64,000 bases of DNA from Salvelinus alpinus (taxonomy: Eukaryota > Chordata > Actinopteri > Salmoniformes > Salmonidae): positions 20,637,925 to 20,701,924 of the forward strand of contig NC_092087.1 in assembly GCF_045679555.1 (NCBI RefSeq), read 5' to 3'. A program made the position numbers and the translations under genes. Below are positions 24,096 to 36,598 of the stretch, one piece after another; position 1 is the stretch's first letter, and each line of letters begins with the position of its first letter. Below the pieces are notes generated by a model that saw only the letters and a list, made by a program, of their open reading frames with translations, was not told where the DNA came from and searched no databases.

Positions 24096-26849
24096 GTAAG
24101 TTTATCGTATTATAATGTTGTCTCGTTAGACATTGATTCTACTATTTCAGTTTGCTCACATGGAGTTTGTCTTTGTTTGCCAATGTTTTTTTTAGAATGG
24201 TTTCTATGGCGAAATGAACTAATAAACAACACCAATAATATGACATGAGAGCTGAAATACTGTTTGATGTTTTGTGCTATGCGCTGCAAACCGTGTATAC
24301 TCTTCGAAAGGCTCAGTGATACAGCATTAGAAGAGACACTGCATTTGCTACTTTTCTAGAAGTTAGGTCGGTAGTTGCTCACTTATTTTCTCATGTTTGT
24401 GACCCCGGGTAAATATCCTTTAACAGAAGATCAAGTAAGAAGTGCAAGTTATACTTTGTGAAACCATGCTCTTGGTATACTCCGTGTATACACTTTGTAA
24501 CTCAACATGAGTTTATTGAATGGAGAGAGGAAGTTTAGTGCGGTGATTTCTTTGGACCAAAATCAGGGATAAGGTGCTTTTCCCCACGTGGTACCTTCCG
24601 CAAACTCTTCAAGACGGACCAGACTCACTGTAGATTCACATTTTGACACATTATTATTTCTTATGATTACAGAGTGGGAAGCAATACTTTTGATAGTTCA
24701 ATCATGTGCATTGATATAACCAAATATGTACCAAGATTTGGTAGTTACTGTAGCACTTGCATGTCTGTAGACTACTCTCATAATTGCAAATCACTATAAT
24801 AATGTTATAATATTATTATAACGTCATTATAGTGAACTACAATTGTATTGAATACTGGTTTTATACTCTAAGCATCTCTTAGCATATTTTCTAGACTTAT
24901 ATTATTCACTACAAGTACTATCCCACTTTGTTGACTTGTTAGTGGTTGGAGGCTGAAAGTTTGACAACACTTTCTTGATTGGGTTTAGGTTGTAGTAAAT
25001 TAGGCTATGCATCTTTATTTGCAAGAAGATATTCCACCGCACCAGCTAATGCGAGGCCCATCACCTTCTGGCATGGTGAAATTAGAACATGAACTGATAA
25101 ATGACTTATGTTTTCTATACAACAAATACCCTATCTACTATAGTATTTTGATCTCTTAACAAAATATAATTAGGTAATTAAATGTAATGAACTAACGTAG
25201 ATAAATGAAAACTTTATTTTGTTTGCACTTAATGTCATGTATTTTTTAAGTGTCTTCAGTTATTATACTATTTTGTATTATATTCTATTATTTACTCATT
25301 ATTATTTTTTTGTATATAAAATCATAATTATTGCAAATAAAATAACTAGGCCTACAAACTATAACCTGCAGACAGGGTGTATTATAATTCTTGAATAATT
25401 GTAGAAATATACTGAGCATGATTGTTTCCCTAAGCTAAAAGGGAACACAACAAGCACACAACAGTTAGATATTAATAAAGAATCTGAACCGAATCTGCAG
25501 CTGGCACCATTGGAGCTAAAACTATCTAAAAAATAAAAGGCAACTGCAGCTTTAACATCTATCATTGGCAGAGCTCCCTCTTCGTTGGTCTTTGGATTAG
25601 TCATTGTCTGAGGAAGAAAAAAAAACTTTTGTAGGAGAAGTAAAGTAAACAGCCTCCAACAAGCGAACCTTGACAACCCAGATTAAGGAAAACATTGAAG
25701 ATCAAACAGTGCTGCTGCTGGGCTGTTGTCATGATCTGCCTGAGAGAGAGCTACAGACTATTTGAACAGGCACTGGGGTTTGTGTGCTCACTTATGCAGA
25801 AATGAACCTTTGCAAATGCTGGCCCAGGTTTAAAAAGCACAGGGTGAACTTTCTTTGCAACTTTCCTGCTCTGGTGTTTAACACAGCCAGTGTCCAGAGA
25901 GCCCCAGCCTTTGTTCTCCTGCTGATTCTTCAACCCATGACAAGTATGACAGGAACACACTAACCATGTCCTCTCACACTGCTTTACACCAGATCAAACT
26001 ACAGTACTTTCTCTGCCCCTTATTGCAACTGAAAAAAGCCATATTCCATATTTTCAGTTTGGCCTCTTCAATACATACACAGGCATTTGTTTTGGGTCCT
26101 CTTTTTGGAGAGTTGTGGCTAACTTGGTGAGATAGTAAATTAGCCACTCATGCAATCAGTCTGAGGAGGACTCCCATCCCGGAGTGGACGGGCTTGCTCT
26201 TTCATCTGAGGGCTCACTATTTGTGAACACACACTGAAATGACCAGTGCTGGGTATGGAGTGCCTGTAAACTGACTGTGCCCTCGCTCAATGATAATAAT
26301 AGTTATTTTTGTCCCAATGTGGGAATGAGGTTTCACACTACGTAGTCTGGAAACTCTACGGCCCAGACAATGTGTGGTGCTCGATGAAACATGTCATTAT
26401 CAGGATAGTGTTTTGTGTGTACAACTGCTTTCCACATTTGTTGTATGATCCAATGTCACTCATATTGATTGCCCTTTAGGCACGTATGAGCTCCCTAAAT
26501 CTAGGGCAAGCGTTCATATTTATTACCTGGAATCTGCTGCAGTGCTGCTTCAATATCAGTCCCAAGTAAACAACTTGGAAAAAGCTCACTGTGGTAATTT
26601 CTGCTATTTGAGATTGTGTTCATAATATCACAAAGAACGCATTAAAACAACAAAATGCTTGAAAATGTACTTCCTACAATTTATTTATTTTAGCTTGTCT
26701 TTCACTGTCACAGAATGCTTTCCAAAAAGACAATAATTAGAGTGGTGTTGTGTATTACTGCTGATTACACTTTCTCACATGCTTCTAATGACAGGTTGGT
26801 CCTGTCATCCATTTCATATTGAGGTGAGTGTGCACATCCTGGTCTTTTG
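24096..26849. other. AT-rich non-coding, no gene seen
   Basis: A 40-bp AT palindrome-like segment lies at about 24795-24835. No exon with good splice sites or repeat family was recognised. Confidence 0.5.
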
Positions 26850-27036
26850 TATTTGTATTTATTTTGGATCCCCATCAGCTGCTGCCAAGCTACTCATCCT
26901 GGGGCCCAGCAAAATTAAGGCAGTTTATACAATTTTAAAAACATTACATTCACAGATTTCACAACACACTGTGCGCCCTCAGGCCCCTACTTCACCACTA
27001 CCACATATCTACAGTACAAAATCCATGTGTGCGTGA
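26850..27036 (+). repeat. Salmonid dispersed repeat ('ggatccccatcagctgctgc')
   Basis: The segment with 'tcctggggcccagcaaaatt' and 'caggcccctacttcaccact' is a common salmonid retroposon piece. It is followed by an A-rich tail (aaagaaaaacgaaaaaag). Confidence 0.65.
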
Positions 27037-28545
27037 AAGAAAAACGAAAAAAGAAAAACGAAAATCCAGAATAAATGCACACAATCACACATCACAAAGT
27101 AAACTCCAGACGTAGAGTTTCCAGACTAGGACTGGTATTAGGGTATTTGCTTGATTTATCTTGTAATTAATGCTTAACACAGATTACAATAATTTAAAGT
27201 GGTACCACTTATGAATAACTTCCCCTATGTATCTTGTGTATTTAATTGTGTATTTATCATCATCTCACTGTCGGAACATTCACACCATGAATTTCTCATG
27301 TGACTCACACATTTTCACATTAAGATTGGTCTTAAATGTACAGGAAAGGCTTAGAGAATGAATAGTGGGATGCTAAGTAGCACAACTGTGACAAGTGGAC
27401 CAACAGTATTTATTAGTATGCTATTGCATTCTAATGGAATGGCTAACAAAGGGAAGCAGGACAATATTTGCAGGGTAAAGGTTAGTGTGTCCCACCCCCT
27501 GTGGCGTGCCCAGGCAGCTGTTGCCTCTCTGCGCCGTGCCCCTGGCACACTGTGCTCTCCATGCCAGGCTGCCAGGCCATTGGTCAGGGAGTGGACGGCT
27601 TTAGGTGAGCTCGGAACGACTCCTCTGTCTCCATGGAGACTGCACACGCTCAGGACAGCCATTAACTCAGCCAACCATTAATTAATGTCTTCCTCTGTCA
27701 TCTGTCCTTAATAAAGGGAGGAAGGTTGACAAAATGTCACTGGTAACGGGGAAAGAAAGGAAGTGTGCAATTACTATCAATTAATTATTCATAATTAATT
27801 GATTATCGTTGCATGATAAAGAAAGAAGTTGGTTGGCTTTAGTTTAACAAAATTGTAGATATAAAAAGGAGTTATTTTAGACTGGACATATGAATTTAGT
27901 TTATTTCACGCATTATTTTTTCACTGCATTGATTTTTTGGGAAGTCATTAGCTGCTATTTTGTTACCAGTTGCCAGTTTAGTTTGTATATCATTTTCATG
28001 TATATTTCATAGTGATGATTTTTTTTGTAGTATCCCTTTTGACTATATTATATTGTTTCTATGACTCCAAGTATAGATTCTCATTTTGCTAGGTAGTTAA
28101 CGTTAGCTAGTGCTTGTCGGCTGAACCTGTGTCAGAACTCCGGTATTTCTCCATCTCTAACTTGTTCTCTATCTTCTTTTTAAATGGTGAGCCAACATGT
28201 TTTTAGCACCTTTATTTCCATGACTGATCAAAACTTGTTTCCTCATGGCTCTCTCTTGTCCTTCTGCAGCAGACATGGCGAGCAATATGTTTGGAACATT
28301 GAATCGCAATAAAATTGCAGTATTAAATTGCAATAGATATATAATCATCAGAATCGTGAGAATCACAGTACATATCATATTGGCAACTAAGTATTGTGAT
28401 AATATCGTATCATGAGGTCCTTGGCAATTCTCAGCCCTAATATTTCATGTTATACTGTACATCAGGGGTTACCAATCGTTTTTGTCCTGTGACCGCATTT
28501 TAATATATAAAAAACGAAATCAAGACTCCACCATATACAAAAAGG
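27037..28545. other. Non-coding, no gene seen
   Basis: 27480-27680 is GC-richer and open in two frames on opposite strands at 27351-27681, but neither has splice support or a known motif. Confidence 0.45.
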
Positions 28546-28755
28546 GATGGAATCAACAGCCAATGTTACATTTTTTATTTGGGGCTATGGTAGTCTATTA
28601 CAAATAAGTCTGACAGTACTTCATTCTGAAGGAAGTATGGTTTGAAGTGACTAAAACGTATTAGAAAGGTATTGGGAAGTTCAGAAGATCATCAAGCAAT
28701 AATTGTGTATGATCATCTATGTAGAAAAGAACACCATCATTGCTTTAAATGATAA
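28546..28755 (+). repeat. Truncated copy of the 29431-29635 repeat
   Basis: About 205 bp beginning 'ggaatcaacagccaatgtta' are repeated 883 bp further on at roughly 90% identity. This copy lacks the terminal inverted repeats of the second. Confidence 0.85.
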
Positions 28756-29385
28756 TGTTATTTTTCCCCCAGGCTGTTTTGGTTCCAGTCCTGTCCACTC
28801 TGTTCTAACGAGTCATGCGCAGCTTTTGAGCATTTTAGAGGGAAACAGAAGACATACTTGTTCCAAGGGTCATAATAGCTTATAGTTTAAACCGTTCAAA
28901 AGTTAGAGCCACAGTGTTTAAGCTGCAGTCATTTAACTGTGGCGCTGCGCCACTGCAAAATCATTGCCGCCATGCTAAACAAAACAAGTAATGATTAGAA
29001 AAATCTGGCAACCCCATAGTAGAATAGTTTATCTATTTACCTAGTCGGCTTGTTGTGTGTTCTATGCGAGATAAATATTCCTCTCGAGGCGCATTCAAGT
29101 TACGAGTGCCATAGGGAGTGAAACATGCATTCTGACAAGCAGTCAATCCACAATAATTCTTGCAATCGTGGAGAAAAACAGCAGTTTTAAAGGCATAAGT
29201 TAAAAAGAAGGCAATCACAGCTTTCCATTCCTACTTTATTTATTTCTCAACTCCTAAATATGCGCGAACTGCACCATTTTAAACCCAGAGTTTTTAGCAG
29301 GGTCATGGATAAGCACTTTACTGCTTTGCAATTTGCTGTGAGTGCATAGGGGACAGTGGGGCTAAATGTAACATGGGTCAATTGT

Positions 29386-29781
29386 AGGGTAACTTGGGGT
29401 AAAATGCCACCCTACCTCAAAATAATTTTATGGAATCAACAGCCAATGTTACATTTTTTATTTGGGGCTATGGCAGTCAATTACAAATACGTCTGACAGA
29501 TCTTCAATCTGAAGGAAGTATGGTTTGAAGTGACTAAAATGTATTGGAAAGGTATTGGGAAGTTCAGAAGATCATCAGGCAATAATTGTGTATGATCATC
29601 TGTGTAGAAAAGAACACCATCATTGCGTTCAATGGTAATTGGGGAGTGACATAAAAAAAAGGTCTTGAGATGGATTACATTTTTTGTTGAGCAAGAGTAG
29701 TGGCAACATTAAGTGGTTTCTGTGAGAAGTACAGGCAGGGGGCATGTTACACCGGGTGGCAGGTTATCCCAAGTTACCCTA
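29386..29781. mobile_element. Non-autonomous DNA transposon with 'agggtaacttggggta' ends
   Basis: The left end 'agggtaacttggggtaaaat' at about 29386 and the right end 'tcccaagttaccct' at about 29780 are inverted copies over about 25 bp with few mismatches. There is no coding sequence. The superfamily is not clear. Confidence 0.65.
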
Positions 29782-31138
29782 ATGTAGGCCTACCTTATAT
29801 TCACTGTATTTATGCACGTTTTTGGAGACATAAAATTCATCAATAGGATGCTAACTAGTTAAAATATTACATTTGGGATCTAGCTAATGATTAGACCAAT
29901 AGGGTAAATGCAGATAGGCAACCCCATGCTTCAGCCTATTTATTTATAGCCACTATGCTCCATTAGTTGGGCTACAGGTGATAATGCTTATTGCTAATAG
30001 GATACCTGATAATATGGACCATACATAGGAAATTGCATGGTCCAATATGTTAACATAATTTAAACTAATAATAATATCTTATTGGGCTAATTTCTGGAGG
30101 TGGAAATTATATTTTAGATGGTGTCAGCAATATTTTATTTTCATTCATTTTGGAATAGAATGTCCTTTTAAAAAGTCAACAGAACTGAGCTTTTCAGCCC
30201 TTCTACATAAACATTTTGGGGGGACCCCGGAACCCCCCAAAAAGGGGGGCAGGACCTCCCCTTCAACCGCACCCGCCCCTGCGACCTTTTCCCCCCACTG
30301 CTACACAATTTTCCAGAGGAAACACTGTAGAGCCATATATGTAGGAAGAAAACAGAAACCGCTCTGTTTGTCTCAATCGCATTTAGCTGATATCGGAGGT
30401 TACTCATGTAACTGTGGTTCTATGAACCAAGCAACACATTTTCAGAGTTTCTCTCGCAACTTAATTTTCAAATCAGGCAAACCCTGGTTTGGGAAACACT
30501 GCTGAACATCATACAGGCTTCTCTATTATTTTGTTTTGGTGGATGCCCAACTGAGACAATTATGTTGTTTCACTTGCTTATCATCAATAATCAATTAAAA
30601 GGAAATTTTTAAAAATCAGTTCACTTACATACTAGAATGGAAGACTATTAATGAAAGAGCCGTTTCAATGTGTCTACGGCTGAAAACTACTCTCTCTGTA
30701 GTAGTGTCGGTTTGCATTGAGATGTGAAAACTTCGCAGGAGTGTGTAGGAGTAGAGAGCGTAATGACTGAGTGAAACCTTACTTTCAGGCTTAATTTACT
30801 CATAAAGAAAGCAAATGCCAGTGCAAATCTCAACACCTCTCATATATATTAAAATATGTACATTGTCATTGCTGATTTTTTTCACACATTTTGCTGTAGC
30901 GCTGACTAGCCTAGTCAAACCTCGATGGGCATCTGAGATGTGAGATATATTTAAAGATTGCTAGGATTGCATCAGTTTTTTAAGGCCCAGTGCAGTCAAA
31001 AATGTGATTTTCCTGTGTTTTATATATATTTCCACACTATGAGGTTGGAGTAATACTGTGAAATTATGATAATGCCCTTTTAGTGTAAGAGCTGTTTGAA
31101 AAGACGGGCAGATATTTTGTTTGTATTATTATAATACA
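29782..31138. other. Non-coding; GC-rich repeat piece at 30175-30330
   Basis: The stretch with 'ccggaaccccccaaaaagg' and 'cagaggaaacactg' looks like a dispersed repeat that I cannot name. The rest is AT-rich with no gene. Confidence 0.4.
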
Positions 31139-31554
31139 TTTTTCTCCCCCCAATTTCGTGGTATCCAATTGGTAGTTACAGTCTTGTCCCATCACTGCAA
31201 CTCCTGTACGGACTCGGGAGAGGTGAAGGTTGAGCTATGCATCCTCCGAAACACGACCCTGCCAAGCTGCACTGCGTCTTGACACTCTGCTGGCTTAACC
31301 TGGAAGCCAGTCGCCCCAATGTGTCGGAGAAAACACCGTACAACTGGCGACCGTGACAGCGTGCATGTGTCCGGTCCGCCACAGGAGTCGCTAGAGCGCG
31401 ATGGGACAAGGAAATCCCGGCTGGCCAAACTCTCCCCAAACGCCTCATGGGTCTCCTGGTCGCGGTTGGGTGTGACACAGCCCGGGATCCAACCCGGATC
31501 TGTAGTGACGCCTCAAGCACTGCAGTGCCTTAGACCGCTGCGCCACTCGGGAGG
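31139..31554 (-). mobile_element. tRNA-derived SINE, minus strand
   Basis: On the minus strand the element opens 'gcctcccgagtggcgcagcg' (31554 downward), an A-box promoter. A B-box ('gggttggatccc') follows at about 31487-31499, as in tRNA-derived SINEs of salmonids. A body of about 330 bp then runs to 31139. Open frames within it are by chance. Confidence 0.8.
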
Positions 31555-31990
31555 CAAGGCCACCTGAAATTTAAGCATGTTTTGCTGGGATGGAGTTTTA
31601 GCCTGCCTGGTAACAACACCAGGCGGTAAATTAGTTAATATTAGACCGATCTGCCAACCTCTCTGGACCATTAATGCATTGGTTACAATTGTCATGGTTC
31701 CAATCCAAAGTGACCGTCTGGTGGGCATACTGTAGTATACCTCTTCCATAGTGGAGAATGGAGATGTGCCCCCCAGGCCAGAGCTCAGGCCAGCATATCC
31801 ATGTCCGACCCATCAGCTGCAGACCTGGGCTGATTGGAATAGGACTCAGATTATGTGCCCAATTGGCCCGATTGTCACAGATCCCTTTCTGCCAGCTGTG
31901 GGGTTGACAGATGAACTGAGGCGGGATCAGACCCTTGGGTGGGTTTCTCCTTGATCCAGGGGTCCACAGTCAGGAGCCACACAGGTTAAC
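31555..31990. other. Unique-looking non-coding segment
   Basis: No repeat family or coding exon recognised. It has mixed composition and ordered, non-AT-rich sequence, so it could be a conserved non-coding element, but that needs an alignment. Confidence 0.35.
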
Positions 31991-33340
31991 TTCTCTGCGC
32001 TACGGATCCCTTTAGCGGGATAATTTTCCTAAACAACCGCTGCATTGCAGGGCGCAAAATATTACAAAAAATATTTATAATCATGCAATCACAAGTTAAA
32101 TATACCAAAACACAGCTTAGCTTGTTGTTAATCCACCTATCGTGTCAGATTTGGAAAATATGCTTTGCAGCGAAAGCAATCCAAGCTTTTGTGAGTGTAT
32201 CAATCAATGCTACAACAGCTAGCCCCAAATTAGCATGGTCACGAAAGTCAGAAAATAAATAAAATTAATCGCTTACCTTTGATAATCTTCGGATGTTTGC
32301 ACTCACGAGACTCCCAGTTACACAATAAATGTTCTTTTTGTTCGATAAATATTACTTTTATAACAAAAAAACGCCATTTGGGTTGCGCGTTATGTTCAGA
32401 AAACTACAGCCTCGTTCCGGTCCTGAAAGGCAGAAGAAAATTCCCAAACGTATCAGATTCAAAAATATTACTTAAAATATTTCTAATCATGCAATCACAA
32501 GTGAAATATACCAAAACACAGCTTAGCTTGTTGTTAATCCACCTATCGTGTCAGATTTTGAAAATATGTTTTGCAGCGAAAGCAATCCAAACTTTTGTGA
32601 GTGTATCAATCAATTGATTGCACTCACTCACTCAATTGATTGCACTCACGAGACTCCCAGTTACACAACAAATGTTATTTTTGTTCGATAAATATTACTT
32701 TTATAACAAAAAAATGCCATTTGGTTTGCGCGTTATGTTCAGAAAACCAAAGCCTCGTTCCGTTCGACGAAAAATCCAAAAAGTATCCATAATGTTCGTA
32801 GAAACATGTCAAATGTTTTTTATAATCAATCCTCAGGTTGTTTTTAACAAACATAATCGATAATATTTCAACCGGACCGTAACCTATTCAATAAAAGAGA
32901 GAAAGAAAATGGAGAGCTACCCCTCTCGCGCGCACAGGAACTAATCAGAGGACACCTGACTAGTTTTGAAAAATCTCGCTAATCTTTCAAAATAAAAGCC
33001 TGAAACTATGTCTAAAGCCTGGTCACAGCCTGAGGAAGCCATTTGAAAAGGAATCTGGTTGATACTCCTTTAAATGGAAGAAAGACGGGCCAGGAAACAC
33101 AGATTAAAAATAAAATAAAATCACTTCCGGGTTAGATTTTCTCAGGTTTTCGCCTGCAGAATCAGTTTTGCTATACTCACAGACAATATTTTGACAGTTT
33201 TGGAAACTTTGGAGTGTTTTCTATCCTAATCTGTAAATTATATGCATATTCTACGATCTGGACCTGAGAAATAGTCCGTTTACCTTGGGAAAAATCTGAC
33301 CCCTAGCGTCAAGAGAGGGAACCTCACAACACTGCTCCCA
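31991..33340. repeat. Salmonid dispersed repeat with internal tandem duplication
   Basis: The block with 'aaacacagcttagcttgttg' and 'cacgagactcccagttacac' belongs to a family very common in salmonid genomes; its class is unknown to me. Blocks at 32083-32207 and 32296-32403 recur at 32488-32612 and 32638-32748. Confidence 0.7.
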
Positions 33341-33625
33341 GTGGTGAGACTTTCTAGGAAATTGACTTTTAAAAACACCAAAGTATGCCCCCTCTGATAT
33401 CCAGAGATATTCTCTTAATTTCTCATTACTGAACAGATCTAGATGTTTCTGTAATGTTCTGTTACACGGCACTATTTACCTTTGTGTTTTCCATGCAGGT
33501 TGTAGTGGTCACGTGATGATATGCATTCATAGCCAATGTGAAGTATTTCATGTAATATGCGCACTGATGTGTGCTGTGGTGGCACATTTCCTTATTCCCA
33601 GGCTTCTTGGCTGGTAATGAGTCTA

Positions 33626-34687
33626 CACTCTTACCTATCTTGAACCTAAAAGGGTTCTTCAGCTGTCCCCTTTGAAGAACCCTTATTGGTTCCAAGTAGA
33701 ACTCTTTTGGTTCCAGGTAAAACCCTTTTGGGTTCCAGGTAGAACCCTTTACACAGAGGGTTCTACCAAGGGTTGGGCGTAATCCCGATTTTTCATATCG
33801 TTATACTGCCCTTCTCTCATCCTGTGATTTACGGTATTACTGTCGTAGTACACAAAGGGGTGCTAAAAACGCAAAAAATTGCCCATTGGGCGTCTATTAC
33901 CAGAATGTTAACAAAACGTTAGCACAAACTTCTAGCGAATTTCAATAGAGGCTGCTAGCGAAATATGCTAATGAGCACAAATAAAAAATTAACTAATTGC
34001 AAAGACAGGCAATCCAGCTCATAAAGTTATAGAAGTATAGGTAGTAGCTACCGAATGTGGTTTTTGGTGAGTTTGGACATTTACAAGCAAATGTGAACGA
34101 GAGACACTGGAGTCGCTAGGGCAACGGCCCTGCCTGCTCTGCTCGGAGAATATTGGGGAGGAGTTGACGGGCCGAGAACAGAGAGGAGAAAAAATAAAAG
34201 CAAGGAAATCAAGATAGCAGCAGTGGCAGCTGTACAGATAACTACTCCAAAGCGCTTTGACTTCTCAAACACGGTAGAAAGCTAACACTATATGATGCCC
34301 CGTCTCAGCTAACTAGCAAGTTAAATCAAATACCCAGCTGAACTCCCGCTTTCTCCCGTTGTGCTATTTACAAACAAACACGTGACTGACTCAACTGTTC
34401 TGGGGAACTACGGTAAGCTTCATAGTGTAAAATGATGTGACAGGTGAAATGAAGAACGCAATCTGCTTTATCTCCTAACGTCTTGCACAAGTTGACTACA
34501 GATTAGAACTTAAGAAATAGTTTCAACGGTATTGACAGTATTAAAAACCTTCCCGTGGTTTTTTCCAAATACCCAGGTATACGGAATATATGGTAATCCG
34601 CCCAAGCCTAGTTCTACCTGAAATAAAAAAGGGTTCTCCTATGGGGACAGCCGAAGAACCATTTTGGAACCTTTTTTTCTAAGAGTG
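33626..34687. mobile_element. Palindromic MITE with TA duplication, split by a hAT element
   Basis: The ends are 'cactcttacc' and 'ctaagagtg', flanked by TA at 33624-33625 and 34688-34689. The arms are rich in 'gaaccctttt' type repeats. The element is cut at 33768 by the hAT insertion and resumes at 34611. The TA target suggests mobilisation by a Tc1/mariner transposase. Confidence 0.8.
33768..34610. mobile_element. Non-autonomous hAT element (843 bp) with perfect 8-bp duplication
   Basis: The ends 'aagggttgggcg' and (reverse) 'taggcttgggcg' form the inverted repeat. GTTCTACC is present immediately on both sides (33760-33767 and 34611-34618), the 8-bp duplication typical of hAT. No transposase frame is recognisable inside. 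Confidence 0.88.
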
Positions 34688-34689
34688 TA

Positions 34690-35509
34690 GAGACACTTCT
34701 CCAGGTGAAGGTTCTCCTATGCCTGTTTTCCCTGTTGAGTGGTGGCCTTGGTCCCTGCTTGCTGCTCTTCTCAATGACTGAATGCTTGGGAGGGACACGT
34801 ATGCCCTTTGTCTCTGTGCAGGTTTCAAGGTCCAGATACGTTGGACCTGAGGCATGCTCTCTATACCAGTGGCTGGATCATGCTGACTTGTCACCATGTG
34901 GCCTATATGGAACTTGAGTCTTTAGAATCGCTGCTGATCCAGTTGTGATGGGCTGTTTTGAAGTGGACAAAGGTGGAACTTGACTATATACTCATATAAT
35001 AATCTGGGCTGGCTAATGTACTGAACCCTATTTTGGTATTTGAAGCACAAGCTAATTTTGTCTTGCCCATGTTTTTGTAAGAATGCACTATTTACCGAAA
35101 TTCAGATTTTTTGGGGGACAATTTCCCCAGCAAAATATCTCTAACTTTGCTTGGAGATACCTGGCCTCCCTTCTGGGTGTTTCACAGGTAGGCCTAAGCA
35201 GCAAACAGTTTTAGGCAGACATCAGGGGCCCAGCCATATGCTACAATCTGTGTTCAGCTGCCAGGCGAGACCTCTACACCTGTTTCTCTCAGCTGGCCTG
35301 TGTGTATGTGTGTTTGTACGTGTAGGCACGTGTATGTACGAGGTCTCTTGCCTTCACCTTAAGGTCTTTGCCTATTGGACAACAGTCCTTCTCATCATAC
35401 TGATGCTTCCTCACTACTCTGGGATCTGCTATGCTGCCTGTCAGTGAGAATTAACAACACCCAAACATAAGCAGTAATGCCTCCTTCAGAACACCAGAAA
35501 CACTAGTTG
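34690..35509. other. Non-coding, no gene seen
   Basis: No supported exon. Small ORFs on both strands lack motifs. Confidence 0.4.
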
Positions 35510-35640
35510 TATTTTTTTTTATTTATTTTACCGTTATTTTACCAGGTAAGTTGACTGAGAACACGTTCTCATTTGCAGCAACGACCTGGGGAATAGTTAC
35601 AGGGGAGAGGAGGGGGATGAATGAGCCAATTGTAAACTGT
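35510..35640 (-). repeat. Salmonid retroposon tail
   Basis: 'ttttaccaggtaagttgact' followed by 'acgttctcatttgcagcaac' and 'gatgaatgagccaattg' is a common salmonid repeat end, read from the minus strand. Confidence 0.6.
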
Positions 35641-36326
35641 ATGTTGTATGTTGCCATAGTATTTCTCACTACATGTGCATTAAGGCCTAGGGAGCAGAGC
35701 ACCTCTATGGGAGCCAGCCTCAGCCTTGGCGTCTTTGGTGTATTCTCACTTGGCAGCCTCTCCCTGACAAGAAACATAATATGGCAGGGCCTGCTCTTCC
35801 ATCACCAGTGCTGGGCGGAAAGTTTCTGTGCTTTGATCATGTTTTAGGCGCATCGCTCCAGCTTAGCCCTGCCGCTCACGATGTGATAAGCCATTAGAGT
35901 ACTCAGATCTGAGCCGGCAGCACTGTGGGCTTGAGGAGAGACAGGGGAGAGTGTATGCAGACAGGGAGAGCAGCAATGCAGATTTTGTTGACAGTTTGTT
36001 AAAGCACTCTTTCTCTCTGCCTTTGAATTAAACAATGTTCTCTCTTGCTCTCCATCTCTCCTCTCAAGAAAAGGACCTGTTTTATTTGAACTACTACTTT
36101 GAGATTGAACAACACTGTTATTCCCATGTTTCCTGGCACCGTGTTCACAATTAAAACACCTTTAATTAGAGGTGAATATTAATTACCTTATCAGAGCATG
36201 TTTTTAACGATTGAGCAAAATTATGCACATTGAAACGTTCTAAGTAAACGAAACTGATGTAACTTCACTTTGAAGTTGAACGTCCCCTTTTTGTCTAGTC
36301 TTCTTCTGCATTAGATGTTAGTACTT
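35641..36326. other. Non-coding, no gene seen
   Basis: No repeat or coding sequence recognised. Confidence 0.4.
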
Positions 36327-36598
36327 AAAACATGGTTTAGAACCCTGATTAAAACATGGTTTAGAACCCTGATTAAAACATGGTTTAGAACCCTGATTAA
36401 AACATGGTTTAGAACCCTGATTAAAACATGGTTTAGAACCCTGATTAAAACATGGTTTAGAACCCTGATTAAAACATGGTTTAGAACCCTGATTAAAACA
36501 TGGTTTAGAACCCTGATTAAAACATGGTTTAGAACTCTGATTAAAACATGGTTTAGAACCCTGATTAAAACATGGTTTAGAACCCTGATTAAAACATG
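36327..36598. repeat. 24-bp minisatellite, 11 copies
   Basis: Eleven tandem copies of a 24-bp unit ('aaaacatggtttagaaccct' plus gatt) with almost no variation, plus a partial copy. Being a multiple of three it leaves a frame open, but that frame is a by-product of the repeat. Confidence 0.97.

Noticed and set aside
31139-31567. tRNA gene near 31.5 kb and 78-114-codon frames around it
   Set aside because: The A and B boxes belong to a SINE with a 330-bp body; no complete cloverleaf, and frames are by chance.
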